DNA of 64,000 bases, from contig PPXM03000010.1 in assembly GCA_003707065.3 (NCBI GenBank), positions 462,853-526,852 of the forward strand, given 5' to 3'. The stretch comes from Trigonopsis variabilis. Lineage: Eukaryota > Ascomycota > Trigonopsidomycetes > Trigonopsidales > Trigonopsidaceae. Below the pieces are notes generated by a model, which did not search any database, had not been told where the DNA came from, and worked only from the letters and a program-made list of their open reading frames with translations. This document shows, in pieces, positions 43,449-56,309 of the stretch. The first letter of the stretch is position 1; each line of letters starts with the position of its first letter. The position numbers and the translations under genes were made by a program.

Positions 43449-43524
43449 GGCCCTAGCGATCTGGCCCATGAGTCCCAGCACGTATGCTAATAATGACCAG
43501 TTGCCCTTTAAGGCGTCAAAAATT

Positions 43525-45491
43525 TTATTCACTGAATTCTTCATCACTCCATTCCAGATTTTCAGCTTCTTTTTCCGCTTGTCTTTGCACCTCAGCCAAG
43601 CCACTAATCTCCTCCACGTAGCCAGGGTCATTCAAAGCCAATTTCACAAAATTCCACCCGCCAGAACGGAATGCTGCGATGATTGGATCTGAGCATGCAG
43701 AACATGAAGGGTAGCTAGGACCATTGATTTTCAAAGTTGAAAAATTATGCAGAAAGCCCCTAATTTGATGAGGTATATCACCTAATACTGAGACATCGTC
43801 GGCACCCGCTCTTCCCATCAGCGGATCTTGTAATAAACTAACCAACAGCTCGACAGCTAAAGCAGAAGCCACCATTGCTACCCCAGGTCGGGTCACTGTA
43901 CACATTTGATCGAGACTCCGATCTGTTTGGCTATCGATGGGAGCAACGACATCATTACAAAAATAGCAACCCAATCTAAATCCATCATTGGTGGGAAGAC
44001 CATGTCTCATTACCACATAGCTGTCAAATCCTAAAGCTGCATTGATAACTAATTTCTCTTTAGCACAGGCCATGACTGTCGGCAACCATCGGGATTCTCT
44101 CGAATCCATAAGCAAAAAGATAACGTCATGTTGATCCATTAGTTCATTCAACGTGTCGAACTCATCTTTCTCGCGCCCCTCAGCGCTAACTGCATGACCA
44201 GCCATTGGAATAGATATTTGATAACCTGTAGCTTGGACACCAGGATAAATAGTCTTCAATGCCTCGGCCGCTGCTGATGCTTTAGAGCGTCCCCCGTTGA
44301 GGCAGTCGTTGAAAATATATAGAGGTTGACGCACGGGATTTGAAAAGGAGACAGTCCCGTTATCGACAAAAGTGATTTTCCTTACACCCCAGCCTAATAG
44401 AGCTCTTGCAACATAGCTTCCCAATGTACCAGCACCAAGAAGTAGACATTTAGTCTTTGAAATCGTCACCAAATCCAATTCTGGAGCGATTCTCCATTTC
44501 ATCAACTTTAGATTCAGATCGACTGATTGATCGGCTAAACGCTTAGGATCTAGCAACGTACCTATATCTGCAGATTTGGGTCCCAGTTTTCCATTCTTAT
44601 TCCGTTCCCAACCAGTTACTAGCTCTTTGGTCAATGATTCAGGCAGGAAAAAATCGGCATCCAACACTAAACTAGATAGAAAAATGGGAGAGCTCTTCCC
44701 TCGCATGCCTATTAAGGTAATGTTTCGGCTGCCAGTAATAGCAAAGCCCCAAGCCAAGAGGTTTCTTGCAGGCCAGCCTGGATTTTTAGGAAGGCCAGAA
44801 GGATCCGAAAAACCCAGGAAGAGCTCCTGGTCACTGTCATTCCATATATCCTGCCATTTAGACAACGGAGCTATAGACCAAGAGCTCCTATGATTCAATA
44901 CAAAAAAAGCTTGGTCACGCTCACAAGCCGACTGCTGATAATCACTTATTATCGTTTTCAGTTCTTGTTCATCGATATTATAAGTAGAATAATTCGCTGA
45001 AACCGTCCAAGGAAGTCTCAATGCCGGAAAAGCAAACCAATACTTAAAAACATAGGATTTCAAATCAGCAAATGACAGAAGATTAAATTGACATAGTAGG
45101 ATTGGGTTTTCAGTACACTTTCCCGACATAATATTCTGCAATAATTGATTTCCCCACTCTATTAAGAGGCTACTCTTATCGGTATTGGAAAATTCTTGGC
45201 TTAAATTGACATTCTTCAGCCATCCTGGTACCGAATGAACCAATGGGTTGGAACTAATGCGCAGTTAGTCAGAGAAATACCTCATACCTACCATTCAGCT
45301 TCAGCCTTAACCGGATCAAATGAATTTTCTGACAAGCTTAGACTACAAAGGGCTCCACTTGATTGAGCCTGGCGGTACACTCCATAGATTGGCTTCTGTG
45401 AGCTATCCAGCTTGTGATGATCCAGTTTCTCTATCGCTAACGCATGGAAAAAAGACGAGTCCACAAATGAATTGAAGGCGGCGAATTGCAT
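43525..45491 (-). CDS. ATG7: Autophagy E1-like activating enzyme Atg7
   Basis: Cytosolic E1-like enzyme that activates Atg8 and Atg12 for conjugation in autophagosome formation. Two exons: 45491-45292 and 45253-43525, intron 38 nt with a TGACTAAC branch site. The product is 642 residues, normal for fungal Atg7. The N-terminal domain starts MQFAAFNSFVDSSFFHAL, the family signature. The adenylation domain shows the nucleotide loop GAGTLGSYVARALLGWGVRKITFVDNG and the catalytic cysteine in DQMCTVTRPG. The C-terminal tail is acidic (EWSDEEFSE), as needed for Atg8 contact. No other autophagy gene is nearby. Confidence 0.96.
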
Positions 45492-46313
45492 GGAGAAGAG
45501 CAGTGGCGCTACGTTGGGACTTCTGACGTTACATCCAGCGCAATCTGCTCCAGCAATGACACCTCTGAATTTGAGCAGTGAGCTAAGTTACCTTTACCTA
45601 TGACATAGTCACCCTGAACTGATATATGTTGGAAGTATGGGGCATCTGATTAAAGTAGATTCTATGCGGCGCTTCTGTCAATTGGGGAGAGAAAAGATTT
45701 AGTCACGGCAGAAAAACTCCATCAAAGTATTTTTTTATTGATGGCAGTTGGTCATCCTACACCGCTGCTGGGGTCGTGGCGATCCGCGATCCGTATTCAT
45801 CCAAGCTATCATGGAATCTCGGATATAATCACAAAATGAGGAGAATTGTCGTACCTTTGAGTCATATAAAGCTGACTCTCTAGGAAGCGCTCCGCCCAAC
45901 ATTCTAATTATTTGTGAGATCCTTTTGTACACTAGTTGTATAAACGTTCAGTTCATTCAATGAAAGTACTTATATTCAGGAAAACAAACATGCTATGGAT
46001 GACAAGAACGTGATCTCGCTGCAAACTGTGACTTTTCCTTCCATGTAAGACAAGCAGCGAGAATAGAGAGTTTTTCCAACTGATTTGTTAGAATACTAGC
46101 AATACGCTTCGGAGGCTTAAAAATTCCAACTCTGAGAGCTTCAACAAAAATTAAATTTTCACCACCAAGGATAATCATTATCGGGCAGTGTACGGCATGA
46201 CTCGATCACTAAAATCAGACTTCATATTCCTGAAACTCTCTACAGGCATTGATCGATATTCTATATTCCTTCTGTAAATACAGTCCCAAATCTTTAAACC
46301 TCATTAGTCATTA
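45492..46313. other. Intergenic region, no gene supported
   Basis: About 0.8 kb upstream of ATG7. A 61-codon minus frame with ATG (46178-45993) and a further minus frame (45932-45735) lack any recognised domain. Could be promoter of ATG7 plus 3' region of the next gene. Confidence 0.35.
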
Positions 46314-46760
46314 TTAATCATTGGAATGATGAAAAGCTGCGATCAGCCCCGAATCCGCCAGAAAGCTAGACCGACGTCGTCCTTGACTTGCCCCGTTCAC
46401 TCCAGAGTTTGTTATACTAGGCACTATCCTATCATTTATCGGCAATCCTCTCGCTTTTCCTTTTAATCTAGGCCCAAAAGAGAAATCTATCTCATCTATG
46501 CTTTCATTCGAACATGTTTTTATCAACTCAAGGTCATTTCCCTTAAGAACCTCATTTATTGATTTTGGGCTCGTTTGGAAACTACCAGGGCTAGATAACG
46601 GATCAGAGGAGGAAGACGCGCTCTGAGAAAAGGCTGAGCCTGGGTTCATCGAAGAAGAGCCAGAAATTTTCGGTACGCCTATAGGAGATGTCTTGGAGTA
46701 TGCGCCGCTCAAGTTAACAGCATGATCAAGGTCGATAGATGGTTTTGACTTCGGTGGCAT
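46314..46760 (-). CDS. Hypothetical protein, Ser/Pro-rich
   Basis: An open frame of 148 codons from ATG 46760 (MPPKSKPSIDLDHAV); the frame is open to an upstream ATG at 46808. The product is Ser-rich and mostly disordered, with a conserved-looking C-terminus GRRRSSFLADSGLIAAFHH that includes an RRSS-type basophilic kinase site. The hydrophobic-charged block IDEIDFSFGPRLKGKARGLP around residues 90-110 may be a short motif. I do not recognise a family. Codon use and length argue for a real gene, but it could also be an exon of a larger gene with the coiled-coil protein upstream (47099-48157), although no splice join was found. Confidence 0.5.
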   Translation of the reverse strand: MPPKSKPSIDLDHAVNLSGAYSKTSPIGVPKISGSSSMNPGSAFSQSASSSSDPLSSPGSFQTSPKSINEVLKGNDLELIKTCSNESIDEIDFSFGPRLKGKARGLPINDRIVPSITNSGVNGASQGRRRSSFLADSGLIAAFHHSND

Positions 46761-47098
46761 GATGGAAGAAATGGCTTGCGAGGTCCAGACTTCCCCGCAT
46801 TGTGTCACGTGAATCCATTGGGAGCGGAAAAAAGGAATCTCCGGAAAAGTGTGAGAACATGAAATTTACAGGTTAAATTGGTGTGACTCAGTGTGAATTC
46901 GATATAAATGGCCCTGTGTGAATTAGTTATATTTAAGCTCTCTACGACTACTTTTATCTCTCTACCCAAACTGTCTCCTCCATTGCGGCTGAGCGTTCCC
47001 AAGTTGTAGCATAAAGATGTGTTACAGAGATAGAAGTCATAGGTACTGTAGTGCGTATATACATCGCAAGAGGTTCGCTTGTATAATTTTGGACAGTG
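46761..47098. other. Short intergenic region
   Basis: About 340 nt between two unrecognised minus-strand genes. TATATTTAA-like sequence near 46925 could be the promoter of the hypothetical Ser-rich gene. Nothing else seen. Confidence 0.35.
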
Positions 47099-48157
47099 TT
47101 AATCAGTGGAGAGGAAAGCAGACGACGGCGAAAATGACGATGCACCAAGGCGAAAGATAACGATCATTCTGCAAGCGAATAGGGTTGTCGGTCTGAATTT
47201 GTATTCTAATCCAAGAAAAGATCTAGGCGAAAAGTCTACTTGTTGTACTGCGCCGTTAAGACAGGAGTTATCCAGATCATTCCTGGGAGGGTGAATGAAA
47301 GGGAAAAATGCCACTTTTTGCATTAAAGCTTGTTGATCAACGAGATCTTGTAACTCGTAAGTATATATAGCTGCTAAAGATGATTTCCTGGTCAACTCCA
47401 AGATCTCTGGTTGCGCCTGTAGAAGGCATTCTTCCAAGGCCGATATTCGTAAAGATAACGATGACATCACAGGCTTTAACTGAGCTAATTCCATTACTTC
47501 AGACTCTAGATGTCGATTATTTTTTTTCTCTTGTTGTAATAATTCCTTTAGTTTTTCATTCTGGTGTTCTAAAAGAAGCAGCCGGCCAGATGATCTCGTG
47601 CTCAATAACTCTGGTTGAGATTGAGCATTCCTTGGAGATTTTGCCCTCGATAGCCCTAAACGATCTTCTAATCTCCCATATTTTTCTTGCAGAAGTTCCA
47701 TTGATCTTTTATTAGCGTAATATGCAGTTTCAAGCAGCCTTATCTTATCGTTTAAGTCATCGTTCTCTTCATTTTTGACTTCTAATAGTGCCTTATGATC
47801 AGCAATAATATCCTTTTGTCTTTTAAACTCGCGAGTCCACTCTGTTTCCTGGTCACGTAAGGATTTCTCTAGTCTTCGGACTTCCTGCTGGAGCTCTGAG
47901 ATTTCCTCCTCGCATGAATTTTCTGCCCCGATTAATACTTTCTCACTCAAGTTTTTCTCCTCTAATAATTTCTCAAGCTCCCGAATTCGTCCTTGACTTT
48001 GAAGATATTGATCGCGTACGTTAAGAAGATCATGGCCATCTTCATCTATGAGAACATCACATGCAATTTGCGCATCTGTTTCCTTTATATCTCGAGTTCC
48101 CTTCTTTATTTGAGAGCGTCTCCGAAATGGCGGTCGAGGCTTCTCAAATGTAGACAT
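47099..48157 (-). CDS. Hypothetical coiled-coil protein
   Basis: Open frame of 352 codons from ATG 48157 (MSTFEKPRPPFRRRSQ); I prefer this to the upstream ATG at 48232, which would add a hydrophobic leader unlike the rest. After a basic N-terminus the region of about residues 45-190 is a long heptad-patterned coiled coil rich in Glu, Leu, Lys and Arg, interrupted by a Ser/Pro segment (SRAKSPRNAQSQPELLSTRSSG), then a second coiled coil (about 195-270). The last about 75 residues lose this pattern and may be mispredicted if an intron near 47300 exists. No known family is recognised; a cytoskeletal, spindle-pole or septum role would be a guess. Confidence 0.6.
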   Translation of the reverse strand: MSTFEKPRPPFRRRSQIKKGTRDIKETDAQIACDVLIDEDGHDLLNVRDQYLQSQGRIRELEKLLEEKNLSEKVLIGAENSCEEEISELQQEVRRLEKSLRDQETEWTREFKRQKDIIADHKALLEVKNEENDDLNDKIRLLETAYYANKRSMELLQEKYGRLEDRLGLSRAKSPRNAQSQPELLSTRSSGRLLLLEHQNEKLKELLQQEKKNNRHLESEVMELAQLKPVMSSLSLRISALEECLLQAQPEILELTRKSSLAAIYTYELQDLVDQQALMQKVAFFPFIHPPRNDLDNSCLNGAVQQVDFSPRSFLGLEYKFRPTTLFACRMIVIFRLGASSFSPSSAFLSTD

Positions 48158-48719
48158 AAGCGAAAGTATAAATCTGGAGCAAGCCAAAGTATAGTATCTA
48201 AGAAATAGCTCAACAAAGAAAAAAGATATCACTCTAGCAAGGAGCTATTCAAGATGAAGGAGGTCAAATAAGACGAGCAAGAGATACCCAGTTGCCGATA
48301 TCTACTCAGCGACGTGGTGAATAAGCTTCCAAGTGAGCCGCATTGTAGTACCAAGCCATTGTGTCGCGCTAAAAGAGAACCGCGGTTGAGCACCTTTATT
48401 AACTTGTATCTTGATTTATGGCTCAGTAATGTGAAAGTAAAAGGTAGAAATCGTCATTTAATGGATGCCGTTGACGAGAATGTGATAAGTAGTCGCTACC
48501 ACAGTTATTTAGCCCACATCGTACCATAACTCATCTCAAAATTGTCACGCATTCAGTTGAATTAGCAGAATTGTGTAACGCTAAGTCAGACATTGTCTAT
48601 TCAGGATAAGTAAAGATATCGTTACAACACCATACTAGTATACAGCTCAAGCGAAATGAAGTCCTTCTTTGTGAAAAGCATATAATAGCCTTAGAATTAG
48701 TCTCACAACAGCTTAAAAC
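48158..48719. other. Intergenic region, no gene seen
   Basis: About 0.56 kb between the coiled-coil gene start and the DIM1 3' end. A plus frame (48314-48529) lacks any support. Confidence 0.45.
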
Positions 48720-50111
<1,392 letters not shown>

Positions 50112-50984
50112 CTAATAAATAATAATAGTGGCATCGCCCGAAGTCAGAGTAAAGATGCACATGTTAGCGCCGCCACTTGTCTCCCTGAAGGATCCATTCT
50201 CAAACGCACACTCTCCGTTACCGTCACCCTCGATTCGAATATTATAATCAGGGGCATCGCCGTTCAATTCATTCAAAGCTATCATAATGGTCGTATGATC
50301 ACCATCAGTTCCAGAACCAACGACGATGGGAGCCCAGTTGCCGTAACCTTGGTTAGGTTCACCCCATACGCACTGGTTCTTATCCGAACCTCTGTTGTTC
50401 ACATAGTATTGAGCAGACGTTTTCAAAGAGTTCTTCCACTTGTAGTAAGTGGCTTCATCATCCGTTCCTAAGACCTTCTCCTCTCCTCTGCTGACTTCCA
50501 AGGGAATGATCATTTCTTCGCTACCAGGATAGTCAGTGCGACAGAAGGCCACTGATTCAGAAATTTCATTTCGTACTTTGACTTTTCCTGTTCCAGGGAT
50601 GCAAAGTTGAGGACTATCAGGGCGAGTCAACCATAATCGACCATTTTTACATAGCAGCCCGCCCACAGATACTCCATTCTCAGGTTGCGTAGGCCACTGG
50701 GATTTGAAATAGCCATTATCACAAGCATAGGAACAATAAGTATTATCAGTACATTCACTTGAACCCGCATAGTCGGTGCCGTCATTCTTTTGAAGACTGC
50801 TCCAGCCGCCAAGACCTTTGCGATATATAGGTAAGATATTCTCATAGTTTTCAGGAAAAGAGGAGCAAGGTAAAGACCCGTCTTCATATGTTGATAAACC
50901 TCGTCCAGCTAAAGAAGAGTTTAATGTCAACGCGGGAGCGGCGGTGACAGTGCTAAGAAGTCCAGCAGCAAGAAGATGAAGCAT
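50112..50984 (-). CDS. Secreted SUN-family cell-wall protein (GH132)
   Basis: Secreted protein of the fungal SUN family (Sim1/Uth1/Nca3-like, glycoside hydrolase family 132), which modifies cell-wall beta-glucan at septation. One exon, 290 residues: a signal peptide (about 1-16, MLHLLAAGLLSTVTAA), a short linker, then the SUN domain from about residue 33 to the end, with YEDGSLPCSSFP, the cysteine-rich GGWSSLQ...C...YCSYAC segment, the GGLLCKNGRLWLTRP block and the NQCVWGEPNQGYGNWAPIVVGSG block, all diagnostic. No Ser/Thr-rich N-terminal extension, so it belongs to the short SUN group. Two N-glycosylation sequons are visible. Confidence 0.93.
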   Translation of the reverse strand: MLHLLAAGLLSTVTAAPALTLNSSLAGRGLSTYEDGSLPCSSFPENYENILPIYRKGLGGWSSLQKNDGTDYAGSSECTDNTYCSYACDNGYFKSQWPTQPENGVSVGGLLCKNGRLWLTRPDSPQLCIPGTGKVKVRNEISESVAFCRTDYPGSEEMIIPLEVSRGEEKVLGTDDEATYYKWKNSLKTSAQYYVNNRGSDKNQCVWGEPNQGYGNWAPIVVGSGTDGDHTTIMIALNELNGDAPDYNIRIEGDGNGECAFENGSFRETSGGANMCIFTLTSGDATIIIY

Positions 50985-51684
50985 ATCGAATTGCTGCAGT
51001 CTCTGTTTGATGCTTTTTCCTCATTCTTTGCGCATACTTATAATATTTTAACTCACGCACGAGGCACTGCTGATCCCCTGAAATAATCCAGCAGTTCCTG
51101 TGGATATGTCCCTGCCCCCCTTAATATTCCATAGTCCTGCGGAAATTCAGGTTCCCCTGACAAGCTTCTGTCCACAATAGGATAGCTCAGCCATCTGATA
51201 TTTGTTTGACCTCTCCGCTATCGACAAAATTTCCAGTATCAATAAAGCCCAAATGTTCCAAAAAAAAATGCCTGAAAGGTTTTTAATAAACCAGAAATTG
51301 AAAATAAGGTCTGAAATGCTACATTTTCAGGAGTCGATAGGTTTCGGGTCATTCATGGAGACAGAATCGTAGATTATACATAATCGCGCCTGGAGTTCAT
51401 TAAGGGGTAAATAAACATGATTTTATAGCATCAGGTAATAGCATATCGCCGCGCCACCCCTCGAGCGAGCAATAGACCCGTCAACCACAAAAACAAGAGA
51501 CTAAGAAAGATGTATCCAAAAACTTCGGAGCCTGTGCAAACTAGCAACACATGACAGTTTATTTGACTTGGTTCCTAGAAAGTATTCCAGCTCTAGAAAG
51601 AGGATTGGTTTCACTGTAACCTCTATACTGCCCGCTACACGCGACACATTGAATTCATTTAGACACTTTGTATCACAATCTTCC
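50985..51684. other. Divergent promoter region between the SUN gene and PRP6
   Basis: About 0.7 kb. The plus-strand open frame extends upstream of the chosen PRP6 start to 51568 but shows no conservation there. The near-SUN part repeats short CCCCTGA/CCTGC words (51070-51170), without a clear element. Confidence 0.4.
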
Positions 51685-54366
51685 ATGGTCATCCATGCCG
51701 AAAAGGATTTCTTGAATCTTCCTGCGCCTACAGGATATGTGGCAGGATTAGGTAGAGGCGCTACAGGATTTACGACAAGATCAGATATCGGCCCTGCTCG
51801 AGATGATTTATCACTAGATGCTCTGAAGGCTTCCATTCAGGGTGAAGGTGATGATGAACGATTTAAAGATGCTGAAAATGATGCTGGTCTATTTTCGGTT
51901 GCTCAATATGATCGAGAAGATGCTGAAGCCGATAAAATTTACCGTGAAGTTGATGAGAGAATGGAAGCGCGAAGGAGGGCAAGGCGAGAACTTCGGGAAA
52001 AGATGGAGCAGGAGGAACACGAAAGAAAAAATCCCAAAATATCAGTGCAATTCGCTGATTTGAAGCGAGATTTGGCCAATGTATCGGATGCAGAATGGGC
52101 GAGTCTTCCTTCAGTTGGCGATCTCACTGGTAAGAACCGACGGACGCGCGCAGAGGATCGTATGAATAGGAGGTTCTATGCGGTTCCAGATAATTTATTG
52201 GCATCTGCAGGCTCAGCCGGAGTAGATACATCAATTGACACCAGCAAAAGTGACGGATCTGTGACGGATTTTCGCTCTATTTCCACCGCTAGAGATAAGA
52301 TGTTAGGTATGAGACTCGATCAAGCAAACACTATAGGTACAAGTACCAGCGTCGATGCTAAAGGCTATCTTACTTCCCTTGCATCAACTGGTGCTAGCGC
52401 AGTGGCCCAAGTAGGGGACATTAAGAAAGCCAGAGAACTCATGGCATCGTTAATCAAATCTAACCCGTCTTATGCTACTGGCTGGATAGCGGCTGCTGAA
52501 TTAGAGGAGTATGCTGGTAGGAAGGTTGCCGCTCGACGTCTCATTACTCAGGGCTGTGAGAACTGTCCAGGGAATGAAGAAGTGTGGCTGGCAAGCATGA
52601 GATTGCATGATAGACAAAATGCTAGGGTGATTGCAGCTCAAGCTGTTGAATATAATCCTAAGAGTGTCAAGCTTTGGCTGGCGGCGGAAAACCTTGAGAA
52701 CGATCCTCAATCAAAGAAAAAGGTACTTAGGAAAGCCTTGGAAATGGTACCACAAAGCGAGAAATTATGGAAAGAAGCTGTGAACCTGGAAGAGAATCCA
52801 AATGATGCCAGAGTTTTGCTGGCTCGTGCGGTAGAATTGGTTCCTACTGCTATAGAGCTATGGCTGGCATTAGCCAGATTAGAAACTGATTCAAATGCTC
52901 GTAAAGTGCTCAATAGAGCAAGGAAAGCTGTTCCTACTTCTTATGAAGTCTGGGTTGCTGCTGCAAGACTAGAAGAACAGGCAGGGAATTCTGAGAGAGT
53001 GAGTAAAATCCTTCTAAAGGGTATTTCCAGTCTACAGGATCAGGGAGGGATGCTTAACCGTGAACAGTGGCTGCAAGAAGCCGAGAAGTGCGAAACGGAA
53101 GGCGCTGTACTCACTTGTCAAGCTATTATCAATGCTACTCTAGGAATGGACTTGGAAGAGGAAGATCAGCTGGCTAAATGGAAAGATGATGCTCAGAAAG
53201 CACTGGGGGATGGCGCATACGAGACCTGCAGAGCTATTCACGCATATGCTTTGCGGGTCTACCCCAAGGCGGTCGATTTGTGGAAGTCTGCAGCAAATCT
53301 TGAGAAGACTCACGGTCAGCCCAAAGATCTCTGGGAGATATATGATATGGCTGTAGCTACATGTCCTCAGTCTCAAGAACTATGGCTTGCATATGCACGA
53401 GATAAATACGAGCAGGGGGATGTTGATGGTGCTAGTGACGTTCTTGCTAGGGCGTTTGAACATAACCCTGGAAATGAAGATGTATGGTTGGCAGCGGTAC
53501 AGCTTCAAGCCGAGAATAATGCTCATGATGGCGCTAGGAAACTTTTAGGACGTGCGAGAATAGAGAGCGGAACCGAACGAGTCTGGATTAAATCGGTGGT
53601 ATTGGAACGACAGTTGAAGAATAGTGAAGAAGCATTAATTCTGGTGAACCAAGGCCTTCATAAATATCCGGAAAGTAGTAAGCTACATATGTGTGAGGGG
53701 CAGATTTATGAATATATGGGTAATATCGATAAAGCTCGAGAAGCTTATTTAAATGGAACGAAGTTATGTCCTCGATCTGTTGGCTTATGGCTGTTGATTA
53801 GTCGATTAGAAGAAAGCGAGGGTCATTGGGTTCGAGCTCGATCCTTGTTAGATCGAGCGATGCTGAATAATCCAAAAAACTCTCAGATTTGGTTAGAAAA
53901 AGTTCGCCTGGAGAAACGAGCGGGGAATGAGAGGTATGCGAAAGTTCTTGCTGCTCAAGCATTGCAAGATTGTCCCTCCAGCGGAGCATTATGGGTTGAA
54001 AGCATAGGAATGGAGCCGCGAACGCAACGCAAGAGTCGATTTGTCGATGCGTTAAGAAAATGTGAAAATGACCCGGTATTAATATGCGCTGTCGCAAAAA
54101 CGTTTCTCCATGATCGCAAACCAGATAAAGCTAAAACTTGGTTTGAACGCGCTGTTAAAGCCGATCCCGATAATGGCGATAGTTGGGTTTGGCTATATAA
54201 ATTCAGTAAAGAGCATTATAAGGATGCATTATCTGATCTAATTGGGAATTTTCGTTTGGCTGATCCTCGCCATGGAGAAGTCTGGACTCGGATTACAAAA
54301 AATGTTGATAATTTTGGGAAGTCTCGTGAGGAACTTTTAGGACAAGCCGCGGAGACTATCGCTTGA
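51685..54366 (+). CDS. PRP6: U4/U6.U5 tri-snRNP protein Prp6 (S. pombe Prp1)
   Basis: Scaffold of the spliceosomal tri-snRNP, bridging U5 and U4/U6. One exon; ATG 51685 chosen because it begins directly before the conserved PRP1 N-terminal domain (KDFLNLPAPTGYVAGLGRGA...FTTRSDIGPAR). The product is 893 residues. N-terminal domain about 1-150 with a charged coiled segment; then from about residue 230 a long array of HAT/TPR-like helical repeats, each with W and a downstream P or E, such as LWLAAENLENDPQ, VWLASMRLHD and LWLALARLETD, ending near residue 890. About 18 repeats. Identification is very secure. Confidence 0.96.
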   Translation: MVIHAEKDFLNLPAPTGYVAGLGRGATGFTTRSDIGPARDDLSLDALKASIQGEGDDERFKDAENDAGLFSVAQYDREDAEADKIYREVDERMEARRRARRELREKMEQEEHERKNPKISVQFADLKRDLANVSDAEWASLPSVGDLTGKNRRTRAEDRMNRRFYAVPDNLLASAGSAGVDTSIDTSKSDGSVTDFRSISTARDKMLGMRLDQANTIGTSTSVDAKGYLTSLASTGASAVAQVGDIKKARELMASLIKSNPSYATGWIAAAELEEYAGRKVAARRLITQGCENCPGNEEVWLASMRLHDRQNARVIAAQAVEYNPKSVKLWLAAENLENDPQSKKKVLRKALEMVPQSEKLWKEAVNLEENPNDARVLLARAVELVPTAIELWLALARLETDSNARKVLNRARKAVPTSYEVWVAAARLEEQAGNSERVSKILLKGISSLQDQGGMLNREQWLQEAEKCETEGAVLTCQAIINATLGMDLEEEDQLAKWKDDAQKALGDGAYETCRAIHAYALRVYPKAVDLWKSAANLEKTHGQPKDLWEIYDMAVATCPQSQELWLAYARDKYEQGDVDGASDVLARAFEHNPGNEDVWLAAVQLQAENNAHDGARKLLGRARIESGTERVWIKSVVLERQLKNSEEALILVNQGLHKYPESSKLHMCEGQIYEYMGNIDKAREAYLNGTKLCPRSVGLWLLISRLEESEGHWVRARSLLDRAMLNNPKNSQIWLEKVRLEKRAGNERYAKVLAAQALQDCPSSGALWVESIGMEPRTQRKSRFVDALRKCENDPVLICAVAKTFLHDRKPDKAKTWFERAVKADPDNGDSWVWLYKFSKEHYKDALSDLIGNFRLADPRHGEVWTRITKNVDNFGKSREELLGQAAETIA

Positions 54367-54720
54367 TGTTAATTGCATGATGTACGATATTTTTAGGCCT
54401 CGGGTACAAGTTGATTATCGTGTAGAGTCGGTTAGAGAATGTATGTAGGAAGGAATATCAATGATCTACTTGAACATACCCTACTAGCTATTAATGGTAA
54501 TAATCTATAAGTTGTGAGTGGTTTGACTTTAGCTATAAAATATAATTAAAAAAAAAAAAACTTAGAGAAAAGTATTCATAAAATTTGGTGATGATTCTAC
54601 ATTTTTAAATACCAATTTTTAATTATCTAATGTAATAATAGTAACCCTGCACATGCCTGTTAATGGAGTTTTTGACAACGAATTCGAGCTCGTATTTCGA
54701 GGTAACGCGGGCAGCAGGAC
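54367..54720. other. Intergenic region, AT-rich
   Basis: About 350 nt between PRP6 and the dCMP deaminase gene, same strand. Contains a run of 13 A near 54548. No coding frame. Confidence 0.45.
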
Positions 54721-55764
54721 ATGTTAATTGGTTTGTTCGGAACGTTGGGGTCTGGATCAGAACTAGTTGGAGACTACCTGGAATTGCAAGGATACAAGAG
54801 GATCTATCTGGACAAAAATGCCAACTCTGTAGGATTGCAGGCTGAGCAGATCTTTGAGGAAGATGAACAAGTATTACGGTTCGCCCATGTGGCGGTATTG
54901 CTGGAACATGTCACACGACATTGGAATGATAAATTTGTAATCAGCGGTCTTCAAGACAGGGAGACATTTGAGATTTTAAGTTGCAGACCTTTCTTCTTGT
55001 CCGTGTCAGTGGATGGACCGATTAGCAGCCGATATGGGAGACTGAAAGAGAAGTATGACATTGTTAAGACGAGCTCGATTAACTCTAGATGCCAGTATTT
55101 ATCATTAGAGAAGTTCATCGAGTTATCTGATCGACTGATGTTCGGTAATCAGCGAGGATTGACTTATTGTATCGCTGCATCGAAAGTTCGTCTTTATCTT
55201 CATGAGGAAGGAAATCTAGAGGCCTATTTGAAAGGAATTGACTTAGATAATCCACTCAGGCTGAGGCCTTCTTGGGATATATATTTTATGAGGCTTGCTG
55301 ATTTGGCGGCTCATCGAAGCAATTGTATGAAGAGAAGGGTTGGTTGTGTATTAGTTCGAGATAATAGGGTCATTGCAACTGGATATAATGGCACTCCTAA
55401 AGGACTGAAGAACTGTAACGAAGGTGGATGCTCTCGGTGCAATAATGGGGAACGCCGAGGAATGGGTCTAGGGACATGTCTGTGTCTTCACGCAGAAGAA
55501 AATGCTCTAATGGAAGCAGGCCGAGAACGGATAGGCGATGGTGCTTCTTTATATTGTAATACGTGAGAATGTCTATGATGACTTTGACTAACCTCCAGCT
55601 GTCCGTGTTTGACATGCAGCGTCAAGATTGCTCAAGTTGGTATAAAGGAAGTCATCTATTTCAACTCCTATAGTATGGATGATGTTTCAAGGCGAATATT
55701 GCAAGAGGCTGGAGTAGAATTAAGGCAGATATCCATCCCAGATGATATAACTGTTATGCAGTGA
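54721..55764 (+). CDS. DCD1: Deoxycytidylate (dCMP) deaminase
   Basis: Zinc enzyme converting dCMP to dUMP for thymidylate synthesis. Two exons: 54721-55562 and 55599-55764, intron 36 nt with GACTAAC branch. The product is 335 residues. The N-terminal about 170 residues form a kinase-like P-loop domain (GLFGTLGSGS), a known fungal feature of Dcd1. The deaminase domain (from about 180) has the zinc ligands in CLHAEENA and, after splicing, PCLTC. The first exon ends inside NTCPCLTC, so splicing is needed to complete the active site. The N-terminal loop departs from the GKT form, so nucleotide binding there is doubtful. Confidence 0.94.
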
Positions 55765-56309
55765 GAGTGTGACGGCTGGGCTCCAAAACCTGATCTGACT
55801 TATAGTGACTTAGAGAGAGCATGTAAAAAATATATAGTATAGGTTGCTCAGCTCAATCACGGCGCATGAAGTGCTTGTTACGCAAACGGATTCATGATAT
55901 GGTTCATGATGGCCCAAAATGTCATCGCTTAACGTTCTAAGAATGTGACAAAAAACCTAGAGAAATCAATGATTGCTATGGTGGCCTTCTTCTAACTAAT
56001 TGTGTAAACTAGAATTCTTGCAAATTTATGATTTGCCGTGTCAGTAATTTGCATTCATCTGGCGACTCTCAAGATGCATAACTTCGATGACCATATCATT
56101 GTATTTCTTATTGTATCCTCTTATATGCGAGTACCGAGAGATAGGCTCAGACATAGAACCAATATGCTTCTGCTGCGATTCTAACTTTCCTTCAACCATT
56201 ATTTGCAAATTACGTCTTTTGATTACTTTACTCGCTTGCTATTTCTACCGTAACAGTGTCATTTCCTTACTTATTTTTGTCACACAATCTCCCAATCTCT
56301 GTGTCCTAG

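Noticed and set aside
43281-43631. 116-codon minus frame overlapping the 3' end of ATG7
   Set aside because: It is antisense to the dienelactone hydrolase relic and overlaps ATG7 in another frame.
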